Below are positions 7,497 through 16,648 of a DNA stretch of 64,000 nucleotides, one piece after another; position 1 is the first letter of the stretch, and each line of letters opens with the position of its first letter. Origin of the DNA: Paraburkholderia fynbosensis (GTDB taxonomy: Bacteria > Pseudomonadota > Gammaproteobacteria > Burkholderiales > Burkholderiaceae); contig NZ_CADIKI010000008.1 in assembly GCF_902859935.1 (NCBI RefSeq), positions 186,001-250,000 of the forward strand. The letters run 5' to 3'. The notes beneath the pieces are model-generated. The model was not told the DNA's origin and made no database searches. It saw only the letters and a list, made by a program, of their open reading frames with translations. The position numbers were made by a program, and so were the translations under genes.

Positions 7497-9368
7497 TCAG
7501 ATCTCGTCGAGCTTGCGACCGGCGAGCGCGCGACGAATGCCCTTGTTCATACGGCGGGCAGCGAATTCGTCGGTGCCCTCGGCGAGCGTTTTGGTCGCGG
7601 CTTCGATTGCGCCGGCGTCGTCGCTTTGCGCGACTTTGCGCAATGCATCGAGCAGCGCGTCAAGCGCCGCGCGCTCCTCGTCGTCGAGCAATTCGGCGTC
7701 GGCGGCGAGCGCCGCGTCGGTCGCTTCCACCAGACGCTGCGCTTCCACCTGCGCCTCGCGCAAAGCACGCGCGCGCATGTCGACTTCGGCGGTCGAGAAG
7801 CTGTCTTCGAGCATGCGGGCGATGTCGTCGTCGGCGAGACCGTACGACGGTTTGACCACCACCGATGCTTCCACGCCCGAGCCCTGCTCACGCGCGAACA
7901 CGGACAGCAGACCGTCCGCGTCGACCTGATAGGTCACGCGAATGCGCGCCGCGCCGGCCGCCATCGGCGGAATGCCGCGCAGTTCAAAACGCGCGAGCGA
8001 ACGGCAGTCGCTGACGAGCTCGCGCTCGCCTTGCACGACGTGAATCGCCATCGCGGTCTGGCCGTCCTTGAAGGTCGTGAAATCCTGCGCACGAGCAACC
8101 GGAATCGTCGAGTTGCGCGGAATGATCTTCTCGGTGAGCCCGCCCATGGTCTCGACGCCGAGCGACAGCGGAATCACGTCGAGCAGCAGCCACTCGTCGC
8201 CGTCCGCGCCGCGGTTGCCCGCGAGCAGATCGGCCTGGATCGCAGCGCCAAGCGCGACGACCTGGTCCGGGTCGAGGTTGACGAGCGGCGGCTGGCCGAA
8301 GAACGATTCGACCGAGCGGCGGATCACCGGCATGCGCGTCGCGCCGCCGACCAGCACGACGCCCTTGATCTCTTTGGTCGTGACCCTGGCGTCGCGCAGG
8401 GCTTTTTTCGTGGGCCCGAGCGTGCGCTGCACCAGCGCCAGAGTGATCGCCTCGAAAGTGGCTTCAGTGATCGTCAGATCGAGCCTGGTGCCGTTCGAGA
8501 GCGCTGCCGCAAGGGTAGCCTCGGGCGCATCCGACAACGCCTCCTTGGCCGTGCGCACGCTGTCGAGCAGCAGGCGCACGTCTTCCGGTGATAGCGTCTG
8601 CGGCGCGATACCCGACTGCTCCAGCACGTGGCGATACAACGCGTGGTCGAAATCGTCGCCGCCGAGCGCGGAGTCGCCGCCGGCCGCGAGCACTTCGAAT
8701 ACGCCCTTGGTGAGCTTGAGGATCGACAGGTCGAACGTGCCGCCGCCGAGGTCATACACCGCGTACAGACCCTCGGAGCCGTTGTCGAGGCCGTAGGCGA
8801 TCGCCGCCGCGGTCGGCTCGTTCAGCAGGCGCAGCACGTTCAGACCAGCCAGACGGGCAGCGTCCTTGGTGGCCTGGCGCTGGGCTTCGTCGAAGTAAGC
8901 CGGCACCGTGATGACCGCGCCGACCAGTTCGTCGCCGAGCGAGTCTTCGGCGCGCTGGCGCAGCGTCGCGAGAATTTCGGCCGATACTTCGACCGGGCTC
9001 TTCACGCCGTCGACCGTGCGGATTTGCACCATGCCGGGGGCGTCGATGAAATCGTACGGCGCGTTTTCAGCGCCTTCCACTTCCGCCTTGCCACGTCCCA
9101 TGAAGCGCTTGACCGAGACGATCGTGTTGCGCGGATCGCTCGCCGCTTCGGCCTTGGCCGTGCGGCCGATCCGGCGGCCGCCCTTTTCCAGGTAACGCAC
9201 CACCGACGGCAGCAGCGCGTGGCCGTCCTCGTCAGGCAGCACATCGGGCACGCCGCTGCGCACCGCGGCGACGAGGGAGTTGGTGGTACCGAGATCTATA
9301 CCGACCGCCAGACGCCGTTGATGAGGCGCCGGCGCCATGCCGGGTTCGGAGATTTGCAGTAAGGCCAT
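7497..9368 (-). CDS. hscA: Fe-S assembly chaperone HscA (Hsp70 family)
   Basis: A specialised Hsp70 that, with HscB, drives release of the cluster from IscU by ATP hydrolysis. The N-terminal ATPase domain shows GIDLGTTNSLVAAV, DLGGGTFDLSIL and VGGATRMPVIR. The substrate-binding domain follows from about residue 390. Its usual partner motif, LPPVK, is present in the IscU encoded upstream. The length of 623 residues fits the family (616 in E. coli). It lies 145 bases after hscB. Confidence 0.96.
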   Translation of the reverse strand: MALLQISEPGMAPAPHQRRLAVGIDLGTTNSLVAAVRSGVPDVLPDEDGHALLPSVVRYLEKGGRRIGRTAKAEAASDPRNTIVSVKRFMGRGKAEVEGAENAPYDFIDAPGMVQIRTVDGVKSPVEVSAEILATLRQRAEDSLGDELVGAVITVPAYFDEAQRQATKDAARLAGLNVLRLLNEPTAAAIAYGLDNGSEGLYAVYDLGGGTFDLSILKLTKGVFEVLAAGGDSALGGDDFDHALYRHVLEQSGIAPQTLSPEDVRLLLDSVRTAKEALSDAPEATLAAALSNGTRLDLTITEATFEAITLALVQRTLGPTKKALRDARVTTKEIKGVVLVGGATRMPVIRRSVESFFGQPPLVNLDPDQVVALGAAIQADLLAGNRGADGDEWLLLDVIPLSLGVETMGGLTEKIIPRNSTIPVARAQDFTTFKDGQTAMAIHVVQGERELVSDCRSLARFELRGIPPMAAGAARIRVTYQVDADGLLSVFAREQGSGVEASVVVKPSYGLADDDIARMLEDSFSTAEVDMRARALREAQVEAQRLVEATDAALAADAELLDDEERAALDALLDALRKVAQSDDAGAIEAATKTLAEGTDEFAARRMNKGIRRALAGRKLDEI

Positions 9369-9513
9369 CTGGATCTTCTCGGGGCCGCTTTGCCCCGTCC
9401 TGAATTTTCGCGTTGCTGGATGTAATGCTACGGCTGCTGGCCGGTGCGTTGCTTCATGTCAGGTTGCGTCTGCGATCGTGTTCTACGGAAACCCGCTCAC
9501 GGCACGTCGGATG

Positions 9514-10041
9514 CTAATACTCGAGCCGCTCGATCTGCACGCCGATTTCGGACGCCACCCGCTCGATGAACATCAACTGCCGCACGGCTTCGCCCGCCGC
9601 CTGGTTCGCGCCGCTGTCGAGCAATGCGCCGAGCTTGCCGAACCGCACGCGCTCTTCGTCGCGCAGCTCCGTGAGCAGGGCGTCGAGCGCATCGACGTTC
9701 TTCGCCGCGGCCGCGTCTTCGATGCTTTCGCGCCACTCCATCTGCTGCATCAGGAACGCCGGCTCCATCGCCGTGTTGTTCTCCGCGCCGACATCGATGC
9801 CGCGCCGCGACAGCAGATACGTGGCACGCCTGAGCGGGTCGCGCAGCGTCTGATACGCCTCGTTCGCACGCGTCGCCCATTGCATCGCGATGCGCTTTTG
9901 CGCGTCGCCGGCGGCCGCGAAGCGGTCCGGATGCACTTGCGCCTGCACCGTGCGGTACGCGTGATCGAGCGTCGCCGCATCGAGCGCGAATTGCGCCGGC
10001 AGATCGAACAGATCGAAGTGGCTGTCGTTCAGCGAGGCCAT
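9514..10041 (-). CDS. hscB: co-chaperone HscB (J-domain protein)
   Basis: The J-protein partner of HscA that delivers IscU and stimulates the ATPase. The N-terminal J domain includes the HPD motif (QVHPDRFAAAGD) and the typical NEAYQTLRDPLRRATYLL segment. The C-terminal three-helix domain that binds IscU follows. I chose the ATG at 10041 (MASLNDSHFDLFDLP), giving 175 residues, because this matches family N-termini; a 10-residue upstream extension is possible but unlikely. A terminator-like hairpin separates it from iscA. Confidence 0.94.
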   Translation of the reverse strand: MASLNDSHFDLFDLPAQFALDAATLDHAYRTVQAQVHPDRFAAAGDAQKRIAMQWATRANEAYQTLRDPLRRATYLLSRRGIDVGAENNTAMEPAFLMQQMEWRESIEDAAAAKNVDALDALLTELRDEERVRFGKLGALLDSGANQAAGEAVRQLMFIERVASEIGVQIERLEY

Positions 10042-10171
10042 CGGATTAAAAGTCCGTTGATGAAAGCGCACCGGAGTGCAGTCTAAAAATGTGGCTCGAA
10101 AGCGAATGCGTGGCCGGGCGTGAAACGTCCAACCAGCCAGGCCATGCGGCGGCGGATGTGCAGATCAAATT

Positions 10172-10195
10172 AAAAAGGCGGCCCGCGCCGCCTTT
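10172..10195 (-). terminator. terminator-like hairpin between iscA and hscB
   Basis: On the - strand, 9-base perfect arms (AAAGGCGGC / GCCGCCTTT) around a four-base loop are followed by a T-run (TTTTTAATTT). It lies after the iscA stop and about 130 bases before hscB, inside the operon, so it may act as a partial terminator. Confidence 0.65.
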
Positions 10196-10223
10196 GATCC
10201 GCTGCACGCGGAAGTCTTCGGAT

Positions 10224-10547
10224 TTACACGCGGAACGACTCGCCGCAGCCGCATTCGTCCTTCACGTTCGGGTTGTTGAACTTGAAGCCTTCGTTCAACC
10301 CTTCGCGTGCGAAGTCGAGTTCCGTGCCGTCGATATAGGCGAGGCTCTTCGGGTCCACAATGATCTTCACGCCGTTGCAATCGAACACCTGGTCTTCGGG
10401 TGCGAGTTCGTCCACGTACTCGAGCTTGTAGGCCAAGCCGGAGCAACCGGTCGTACGCACGCCGACGCGCAGCCCGACGCCTTTACCGCGACGGATCAGA
10501 TACTTCTGGACGTGCTGTGCTGCCTTCTCGGTCAACGTAATTGCCAT
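10224..10547 (-). CDS. iscA: A-type iron-sulfur carrier IscA
   Basis: A 107-residue A-type carrier that receives or delivers iron or clusters downstream of IscU. The three conserved cysteines are present: one in TTGCSGLAY and two in the C-terminal CGCGESF. I chose the ATG at 10547 (MAITLTEKAAQHVQ), which matches the family; four extra residues upstream are possible. It follows iscU in the canonical order. Confidence 0.95.
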   Translation of the reverse strand: MAITLTEKAAQHVQKYLIRRGKGVGLRVGVRTTGCSGLAYKLEYVDELAPEDQVFDCNGVKIIVDPKSLAYIDGTELDFAREGLNEGFKFNNPNVKDECGCGESFRV

Positions 10548-10720
10548 AGCGTTTCTCATTGCGCAGTGCGCGCGCCGTACGGGTGTCGAGCCCCCGCGTG
10601 GCGTCTTGCGCCCTGCTGCCCTGCCTGCATCAAATATCGCTCATGCTGGACGGCGCGTTGAATCTGCCCCGCCCGCTTCCTGTCACTCAATCGCGCTCAA
10701 CCCCGCGCCGCAAAGATCGC

Positions 10721-11134
10721 TCAAGCGTGCTGCTTGTCGCCTTCGACCGCTGCTTCACCGTGACGTTGCTTGTAGTCGGCGACCGCTGCCTTGATCGCGT
10801 CTTCCGCGAGGATCGAGCAGTGGATCTTCACCGGCGGCAGCGCCAGTTCTTCGGCGATCTGCGTGTTCTTGATCGACATTGCCTGATCGAGCGTCTTGCC
10901 CTTCACCCATTCGGTGACGAGCGAACTCGACGCGATTGCCGAACCGCAGCCGTACGTCTTGAACTTCGCGTCTTCGATGACGCCGTCCGCGCCCACGCGG
11001 ATCTGCAGCTTCATCACGTCGCCGCAGGCCGGCGCGCCGACCATGCCAGTGCCGACCGTATCGTCGTCCTTCGCGAAGGAACCGACGTTGCGCGGGTTTT
11101 CGTAGTGGTCCAGAACCTTGTCGCTATAAGCCAT
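10721..11134 (-). CDS. iscU: iron-sulfur cluster scaffold IscU
   Basis: The scaffold on which [2Fe-2S] clusters are built. The 137-residue protein starts MAYSDKVLDHYENPRNVG and shows all three ligand cysteines (GAPACGD, YGCGSAIASS, IHCSILAED) and the HscA-recognition motif LPPVK just before the last cysteine. It lies between iscS and iscA. Confidence 0.97.
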   Translation of the reverse strand: MAYSDKVLDHYENPRNVGSFAKDDDTVGTGMVGAPACGDVMKLQIRVGADGVIEDAKFKTYGCGSAIASSSLVTEWVKGKTLDQAMSIKNTQIAEELALPPVKIHCSILAEDAIKAAVADYKQRHGEAAVEGDKQHA

Positions 11135-11205
11135 GATTACACTCCTTGATCCGTTTCAACCTGCAATTTGCAATTCGATGAATCCGACGTCGTCCAAACG
11201 GCGCG

Positions 11206-12429
11206 TCAGTGCGCTGCCCACTGGATGGTCGAAATATCGATCCCGTCCTTGTGCATTTCCCACAGCGGCGACAAGTCGCGCAGCTTCGAAATCTTGCTCT
11301 TCAGCAGGTTGATCACGTAGTCGACGTCCTGCTCGGTCGTGAAGCGGCCCACCGTGAAGCGGATCGAGCTGTGCGCGAGTTCGTCGTTGCGGCCGAGTGC
11401 GCGCAACACGTACGACGGCTCCAGCGAGGCCGACGTGCAAGCCGAGCCCGACGACACCGCCACGTCTTTTACCGCCATGATCAGCGATTCGCCTTCGACG
11501 AAATTGAAGCTGATGTTCAGGTTATGCGGTACGCGCTTTTCCATGTCGCCGTTCACATACACTTCTTCCATTTCCGACAGGCCGGCAAGCAGACGGTCGC
11601 GCAGCATACGGACGCGCTCGTTTTCCGTCGCCATTTCTTCGCGCGCGATGCGGAATGCTTCGCCCATGCCGACGATCTGGTGCGTGGCCAGCGTGCCCGA
11701 ACGCATGCCGCGCTCGTGACCGCCGCCGTGCATCTGCGCTTCGATGCGGATACGCGGCTTGCGACGCACGTAGAGCGCGCCGATGCCTTTCGGGCCGTAG
11801 GTCTTGTGTGCCGAAAACGACATCAGATCGACCTTCAGTTTTTGCAGGTCGATGGCGATCTTGCCGGTGGCTTGCGCCGCGTCGACGTGGAAAATGATGC
11901 CCTTTTCGCGGGTGATTTCGCCGATTGCCTCGATGTCCTGGATCACGCCGATCTCGTTGTTCACCGACATCACCGATACCAGAATTGTGTCGGGGCGCAG
12001 CGCGGCCTTGAATTTTTCCAGGTCGATCAGACCGTCGTCCTTGACGTCCAGATACGTGACTTCGAAGCCTTCACGCTCGAGTTCGCGGCAGGTGTCGAGC
12101 ACGGCCTTGTGCTCTGTCTTTACCGTGATGACGTGCTTGCCCTTGCTCTTGTAGAAGTGCGCCGCGCCCTTGATCGCGAGGTTGTCCGACTCCGTTGCAC
12201 CCGAGGTCCAGATGATTTCGCGCGGGTCTGCGTTGACCAGCGCGGCGACGTTCTCACGCGCTTCTTCGACCGCACGCTCCGCGTCCCAGCCATACGAGTG
12301 GCTGCGCGATGCGGGGTTGCCGAACTGCTCGCGCAGATACGGAATCATCTTGTCCACCACGCGCGGATCGATCGGCGTCGTAGCGCTGTAGTCCATGTAA
12401 ATGGGCAGATGGAGAGAGTCGTTGTTCAT
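11206..12429 (-). CDS. iscS: cysteine desulfurase IscS
   Basis: A PLP enzyme that takes sulfur from L-cysteine to supply iron-sulfur clusters and tRNA thiolation. The PLP lysine is in SFSAHKTYGPKG and the catalytic cysteine loop is SSGSACTSASLEPSY. The length is 407 residues (E. coli 404). I chose the ATG at 12429 (MNNDSLHLPIYMDYSATTP), which matches relatives; an ATG seven codons upstream is a weaker option. It lies 77 bases after iscR. Confidence 0.97.
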   Translation of the reverse strand: MNNDSLHLPIYMDYSATTPIDPRVVDKMIPYLREQFGNPASRSHSYGWDAERAVEEARENVAALVNADPREIIWTSGATESDNLAIKGAAHFYKSKGKHVITVKTEHKAVLDTCRELEREGFEVTYLDVKDDGLIDLEKFKAALRPDTILVSVMSVNNEIGVIQDIEAIGEITREKGIIFHVDAAQATGKIAIDLQKLKVDLMSFSAHKTYGPKGIGALYVRRKPRIRIEAQMHGGGHERGMRSGTLATHQIVGMGEAFRIAREEMATENERVRMLRDRLLAGLSEMEEVYVNGDMEKRVPHNLNISFNFVEGESLIMAVKDVAVSSGSACTSASLEPSYVLRALGRNDELAHSSIRFTVGRFTTEQDVDYVINLLKSKISKLRDLSPLWEMHKDGIDISTIQWAAH

Positions 12430-12506
12430 CAATTGCTCCGGGGACGTCATTGTGCTCTGGCTTCTAGGTTCTTGATCAGGCAGCGGCGAATGCTAGATAC
12501 CGCGCC

Positions 12507-13037
12507 TCACGAACCGGCCATGTTGAAAACGGAATTGGGCCCTTTCGGCGCGGGGCGAACAGGCTCGACCGCCGGCGCTTCGTTGCGCCTGTCGCGCAGC
12601 ACCGCTGGCGCGCCTTCGCGCGAGCGCTGCTGATCGACCAGATCCTTCAGGGAGACCGAATCGAGGTACTCGACCATTTTCTGGTTCAGCGTCGACCACA
12701 ATTCATGCGTCATGCAGTGACCGTCGTGCTGTTTGGTGCCTTCGCACGAGCCCTTGCCGCCGCACTGGGTGGCATCGAGCGGCTCGTCGACCGCGATGAT
12801 GATGTCGGCCACCGTCACGTCTTCGGCGCGGCGGGCCAGATTGTAGCCGCCGCCCGGCCCGCGCACGGACTCGACGATTTCGTGACGACGCAGCTTGCCA
12901 AACAGCTGCTCGAGGTACGACAGGGAGATATGTTGGCGCTGGCTGATACCCGCAAGCGTCACCGGGCCCTGCTCCTGGCGCAGCGCCAGGTCAATCATCG
13001 CCGTGACGGCGAAACGGCCTTTCGTGGTGAGTCTCAT
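12507..13037 (-). CDS. iscR: Rrf2-family regulator IscR
   Basis: A [2Fe-2S] transcription factor that represses isc when it holds a cluster. The N-terminal winged helix (MRLTTKGRFAVTAMIDLAL) is followed by the cluster-binding loop with three cysteines (CGGKGSC...GHC). The 176-residue length is slightly longer than E. coli (162) because of a Pro/Ala-rich tail. I chose the ATG at 13037; the only upstream option is a TTG six codons earlier. It is the first gene of the isc operon, and its promoter carries two IscR-type boxes. Confidence 0.96.
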   Translation of the reverse strand: MRLTTKGRFAVTAMIDLALRQEQGPVTLAGISQRQHISLSYLEQLFGKLRRHEIVESVRGPGGGYNLARRAEDVTVADIIIAVDEPLDATQCGGKGSCEGTKQHDGHCMTHELWSTLNQKMVEYLDSVSLKDLVDQQRSREGAPAVLRDRRNEAPAVEPVRPAPKGPNSVFNMAGS

Positions 13038-13054
13038 ATGGTGTGGGAACCGCA

Positions 13055-13106
13055 ATTCTCGACAAGTTTGGTCAAGTATAAATACATGAGCGATTTAGTC
13101 AAGTAT
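13055..13106 (-). promoter_or_regulatory. isc promoter with two IscR type-1-like boxes
   Basis: On the - strand, TTGACT (13097-13102) and TATACT (13075-13080) are separated by 16 bases and form a strong promoter about 35-45 bases before the iscR ATG. Two 25-base sites cover it: 13082-13106 (begins ATACTTGACT, ends GTAT) and 13055-13079 (begins ATACTTGACC, ends GAAT). Counting against the E. coli type-1 consensus as I remember it, they match at about 22 and 21 of 25 positions. This paired arrangement over the -35 and start region supports repression by holo-IscR. Confidence 0.8.
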
Positions 13107-13168
13107 CCCTGTTGCGAAGTGGGTCATTTACTTAATAAGCGACGAACCTGAATGCGCTGCTACGGGAA

Positions 13169-13666
13169 CTACGCGAGCAATTGGGGACGCAACGCGGCGA
13201 TCAAACCGCGGCAGGCGACTTCGCACTGATCCAGTACCTGCTCAAAGCCTTCCGCGCCGCCGAAATACGGATCGACGACTTCGCGGGCGCCGCCCCAACG
13301 GCCATCCGCTTCCGGGACGAATTCCATCAACAGCCGGATCTTGTCGCGCTGTGCCGGCGGGCAGATCTGGCGCAGCGCGGCGACGTTCTTGTCGTCCATC
13401 GCGATCAGCAGATCGAAGCGCTCGAAGTCGGCGGCGGCGATCTGCCGACCGCGTAAGGCGGCCAGTTCATAACCCCGCTGCCCCGCCGCATGCTGCGCGC
13501 GCTCGTCGGGTGGCGCACCGATGTGCCAGTCGCCCGTGCCGGCGGAATCGATCAGAATGCGCTCCGCGAGTTTCTCCTCATCGACCAGATGGCGCATCAC
13601 GCCTTCCGCCGTCGGCGAACGGCAGATGTTCCCCAGGCACACGAAGCAGACGGACACGGTTTTCAT
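13169..13666 (-). CDS. low-molecular-weight protein-tyrosine phosphatase
   Basis: A 165-residue LMW-PTP, cytoplasmic. The P-loop CLGNICRSPTAEGV (C-X5-R-S) lies at residues 10-20, and the general acid Asp is in VVDPYFGG near the C-terminus. In bacteria these enzymes act on tyrosine kinases of exopolysaccharide clusters or on arsenate. There is no such neighbour here, so the substrate is unknown. It lies upstream of iscR on the same strand but is separated by the iscR promoter. Confidence 0.93.
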   Translation of the reverse strand: MKTVSVCFVCLGNICRSPTAEGVMRHLVDEEKLAERILIDSAGTGDWHIGAPPDERAQHAAGQRGYELAALRGRQIAAADFERFDLLIAMDDKNVAALRQICPPAQRDKIRLLMEFVPEADGRWGGAREVVDPYFGGAEGFEQVLDQCEVACRGLIAALRPQLLA

Positions 13667-13838
13667 CGAAGTTTCGGGCGCTTTCTTCAGGCGAGACTGA
13701 TGGTTAATAAACAGTGCCGCGATTATACAAAGCCGGACACATTCTCGCCGAAGGTCGTCGCGGCGGCCTTGGGTATAACTCGCATCTAGTCCGATGGACA
13801 GCCCGCATGAGCGGTCAGCAAGTTATCGTGCCCTGAAC

Positions 13839-14078
13839 TCAGGATGCCTCGGCAAGCGGCATTGAGGCCGTGGCACGCATTGGCTTGGCCGGCAGGGCCG
13901 AAGCGGCGTCGATCATGCCGTACGAGACGGCGCGCGCGAGCTCCGCGGTCAGTTGATCAGCGTCCAGCGTGATCTGAGGAGCGCGCGAGGCGGCACTGCC
14001 GCAAACATGCAGGTAAGCAGCCGCAGCGAGCGGCACAACAATGGCAAGGGGCCAGTACACCGATATTGTCTTTTTCAT
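13839..14078 (-). CDS. small hypothetical secreted or membrane-anchored protein
   Basis: A 79-residue ORF with a classic signal-anchor start (MKKTISVYWPLAIVVPLAAAAYLHVCG) and an Ala-rich remainder. There is no recognisable domain. The ribosome binding site is poor (GGAACG). The start codon context and the high GC at third positions make it plausible, but it could be a chance frame. It stands alone between the phosphatase and a lipoprotein gene. Confidence 0.45.
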   Translation of the reverse strand: MKKTISVYWPLAIVVPLAAAAYLHVCGSAASRAPQITLDADQLTAELARAVSYGMIDAASALPAKPMRATASMPLAEAS

Positions 14079-14341
14079 GATGTGTTCGTTCCAATTAGGG
14101 GCGCATGAGCTTGTGACGCACTATGCCCAGTGCGAATGCTATAGGAATTCACAATCAGGAAAAACCCGCCGGTACGAGATACAGCGTTGCTCCAAACGGA
14201 ACAGTCAATTGTTGATTACGTGCTGCAGCCGCGCGGCGCACGTTGGCACGAAAAAGAAATCCTTACAAACATATACAAACTGCTTATGACGGACAGGGAT
14301 AATGGCGGTCTTACAAAGTAATCCTCTCGCACTGACTCATC

Positions 14342-14881
14342 ATGAAACGTCTTGCACCCCTTACTGGCCTCCTGGTCGCCGCCCTGCTTGGCGGCTGCGC
14401 GGTCTATCCGGACGGCACGCCGATGTATAGCAACGGCTATAGCGGATATGACGGTTATGACGGCTACGCCACCGGCGGGCCGGTCGTGCCGCAAGCCAAT
14501 GTCTATATGGGATATAGCAACTACTCCGGCCCCGGCTACTACGGCGGGCCGGGGCGATACTACGGGCCGGGGCCCGGCTACCGGGGCTACCCTGATCGGG
14601 GTCGGCCGAATAATGACGAACATGGAAACCATGACAGCCGCGGCGACAATGGCGGTCGCCATGGGCAGCCGAACGGCGGGCCGCCTCCGCAGGGCGCGGC
14701 TGGCGGGCCGCGTGGACCTAGCGGGTCGAATGCACCACACCCCGGCGCGGGAGGTCCGCCGCCCCAGTCAGCGCCGCAGCAGCAGGCGGGCAATGGCGGC
14801 GGGCGCGTCAGCGGTGACCGCACAAGGCCGGCCAGAGACACGTCCGGTCGTCAATCCGGTGGAGCGATGACGCAGCATTGA
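14342..14881 (+). CDS. Gly/Tyr/Pro-rich putative lipoprotein
   Basis: A 179-residue protein with a type II signal peptide: MKRLAPLTGLLVAALLGGC, with the lipobox LGGC placing the acylated Cys at residue 19. The mature part is low complexity, rich in Gly and Tyr (residues 30-85), then Asn/Gly/Pro/Gln. No domain is recognised. Low-complexity lipoproteins like this occur in Burkholderia as envelope proteins of unknown role. An upstream AT-rich region could hold the promoter. Confidence 0.75.
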   Translation: MKRLAPLTGLLVAALLGGCAVYPDGTPMYSNGYSGYDGYDGYATGGPVVPQANVYMGYSNYSGPGYYGGPGRYYGPGPGYRGYPDRGRPNNDEHGNHDSRGDNGGRHGQPNGGPPPQGAAGGPRGPSGSNAPHPGAGGPPPQSAPQQQAGNGGGRVSGDRTRPARDTSGRQSGGAMTQH

Positions 14882-14958
14882 GCGCCGCGTGCGATGCGAT
14901 GCGATGCGGCATCGGTTTCGCACGCTTCACCCCCGAGTGGCGATCCCCACGCCCGATA

Positions 14959-15005
14959 AATGAGTTTGAGTCGCCGCGCCTCAGCGGCGGCTTGCCAATC
15001 TCATT
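14959..15005. other. long imperfect inverted repeat
   Basis: Outer arms AATGAG / CTCATT flank an inner CGCCGC / GCGGCG stem, between the convergent lipoprotein gene and lutB. It may act as a transcript end but lacks a clean T-run. Confidence 0.35.
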
Positions 15006-15111
15006 TACTCGATCCCTTTGCCCGTACGGGTTGCCGGTGCGGCGCGCCCTGCCGAGCCGCCAGCGATTGCGCACGGCTACGCGCAACGCCGCTCGTCAAC
15101 GCCAGTTCAGC

Positions 15112-16527
15112 TCAGCCAATATGACTACGCTGCGCGGCATACAACTCCCTGAACGTCCGGCCGACCGGCGCCGGCATATCGCGCGTGTTGGTCCAGCCCG
15201 CGCCGCCCAGCGGCAATTTAGCAATCGAACGATTGCGTCCACCCATCCGCTCGAGCACGCGCACGGCCAGCTTGGTAAAGAGCGCATAAGCGTCGGGATG
15301 CAACGCCATAAAACCCCACACGGCCAGCCCGGTGCGCTCCCTCCACGGACGCAGACGCCGCTCCACCTGCTTCTCCCGCAACTTGCGCAGCAAATCGGAG
15401 AGCGGAATCCCCACCGGGCACACGCTATTGCACTCGCCGCACAAGGTCGCGGCCTGCGGCAAGTCCAGCGCCTTGTCGATGCCGACATAGCTCGGCGTCA
15501 ATACCGAACCCATCGGCCCGGGATAAACCCATCCATATGCGTGGCCGCCGACCTTCTGATAAACCGGGCAATGATTCATGCAGGCGCCGCAGCGGATGCA
15601 CCTGAGCATCTCCTGAAAATCACCGCCGATCAGCCCCGTGCGCCCGCCATCGACCAGCACCACGTACATGTGCTCGGGGCCGTCCTGATCGCCCTCGCCG
15701 CGCGGTCCGGTCAGCACGGAAAAATAGTTCGACGTGCTCTGCCCGGTCGCCGAGCGCGGCAGCAGGCGCATCGCCGTCGCAAGGTCTTCGAGCGTCGGCA
15801 GCACCTTTTCGATGCCGGTGACGGCGACATGCACGCGCGGCATCACCGTGCACATGCCCTCGTTGCCCTCGTTCGTGACGAGGACGACCGAGCCCGTTTC
15901 CGCCACCACGAAATTGCCGCCCGTCACGCCCATGTCCGCGCTCATGAAGTGCGGCCGCAGCATCTCGCGCGCTTCGCGCGTCATCTCGGGAATCTCCGTC
16001 AGACGCGGGCGGCCATGCGTCCTCGCGAACAGGTCGGCGATCTCGTCCTTATCCTTATGGACGACCGGCGCGATGATGTGACTGGGCGGCTCGTTGTCGT
16101 TGATCTGCAGGATGTATTCGCCGAGATCGGTTTCGATCGACTGCACGCCCATTTGCCCGAGCACCTCGTTCAGGCGCATTTCCTCGGTAACCATCGACTT
16201 CGTCTTGATCACCTTCTTGACGTCGTGCCGCCGCGCGATGTCGCCGACGAGCCGCGCCGCCTCCTGGGTCGTTTCGGCGAACAGTACCGTCACGCCACGC
16301 CGGCTTGCCTCGCGTTCGAAGTTTTCCAGCCACACGTCGAGATTGTCCAGCGCGCGATTGCGGCGCTCCTTGAGCGCCGCGCGAGTGGCGGGAAAGTCGA
16401 TCGCGGTCATTGCCGTGGCGCGGGCCGACACGAACTTGGTGGACAGCTTGGTCAGGTTCTGCTGCAACCGCTGGTCGGCAAGTTTCTGACCGGCGCGAGC
16501 CTTGAACTGCATCGATTGGATTTGCAT
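15112..16527 (-). CDS. lutB: L-lactate oxidation iron-sulfur protein LutB
   Basis: LutB (LldF/YkgF type) is part of the LutABC complex that oxidises L-lactate to pyruvate. The 471-residue protein has an N-terminal LUD domain and then two ferredoxin-type [4Fe-4S] motifs (CIRCGACMNHCPVY and CGECNSVCPVGIPL), followed by a Lys/Arg-rich C-terminus. I chose the ATG at 16527 (MQIQSMQFKARAGQKLADQ), which fits the family; the frame is open for another 85 codons upstream, but that stretch overlaps lutA and lacks similarity. It lies 121 bases after lutA. No lutC follows, because the lipoprotein gene converges at 14881. Confidence 0.9.
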   Translation of the reverse strand: MQIQSMQFKARAGQKLADQRLQQNLTKLSTKFVSARATAMTAIDFPATRAALKERRNRALDNLDVWLENFEREASRRGVTVLFAETTQEAARLVGDIARRHDVKKVIKTKSMVTEEMRLNEVLGQMGVQSIETDLGEYILQINDNEPPSHIIAPVVHKDKDEIADLFARTHGRPRLTEIPEMTREAREMLRPHFMSADMGVTGGNFVVAETGSVVLVTNEGNEGMCTVMPRVHVAVTGIEKVLPTLEDLATAMRLLPRSATGQSTSNYFSVLTGPRGEGDQDGPEHMYVVLVDGGRTGLIGGDFQEMLRCIRCGACMNHCPVYQKVGGHAYGWVYPGPMGSVLTPSYVGIDKALDLPQAATLCGECNSVCPVGIPLSDLLRKLREKQVERRLRPWRERTGLAVWGFMALHPDAYALFTKLAVRVLERMGGRNRSIAKLPLGGAGWTNTRDMPAPVGRTFRELYAAQRSHIG

Positions 16528-16648
16528 GGCGGCCTTGAGCGGACTCGAAAACGCGACGCGCGGCACCGGAACGCGCGAGTCGATATGCGTGAAATAAATG
16601 GCGCGAGTGGAACGACAAGCGGCAGGCGGCGACCAACGGCCACGCGCC

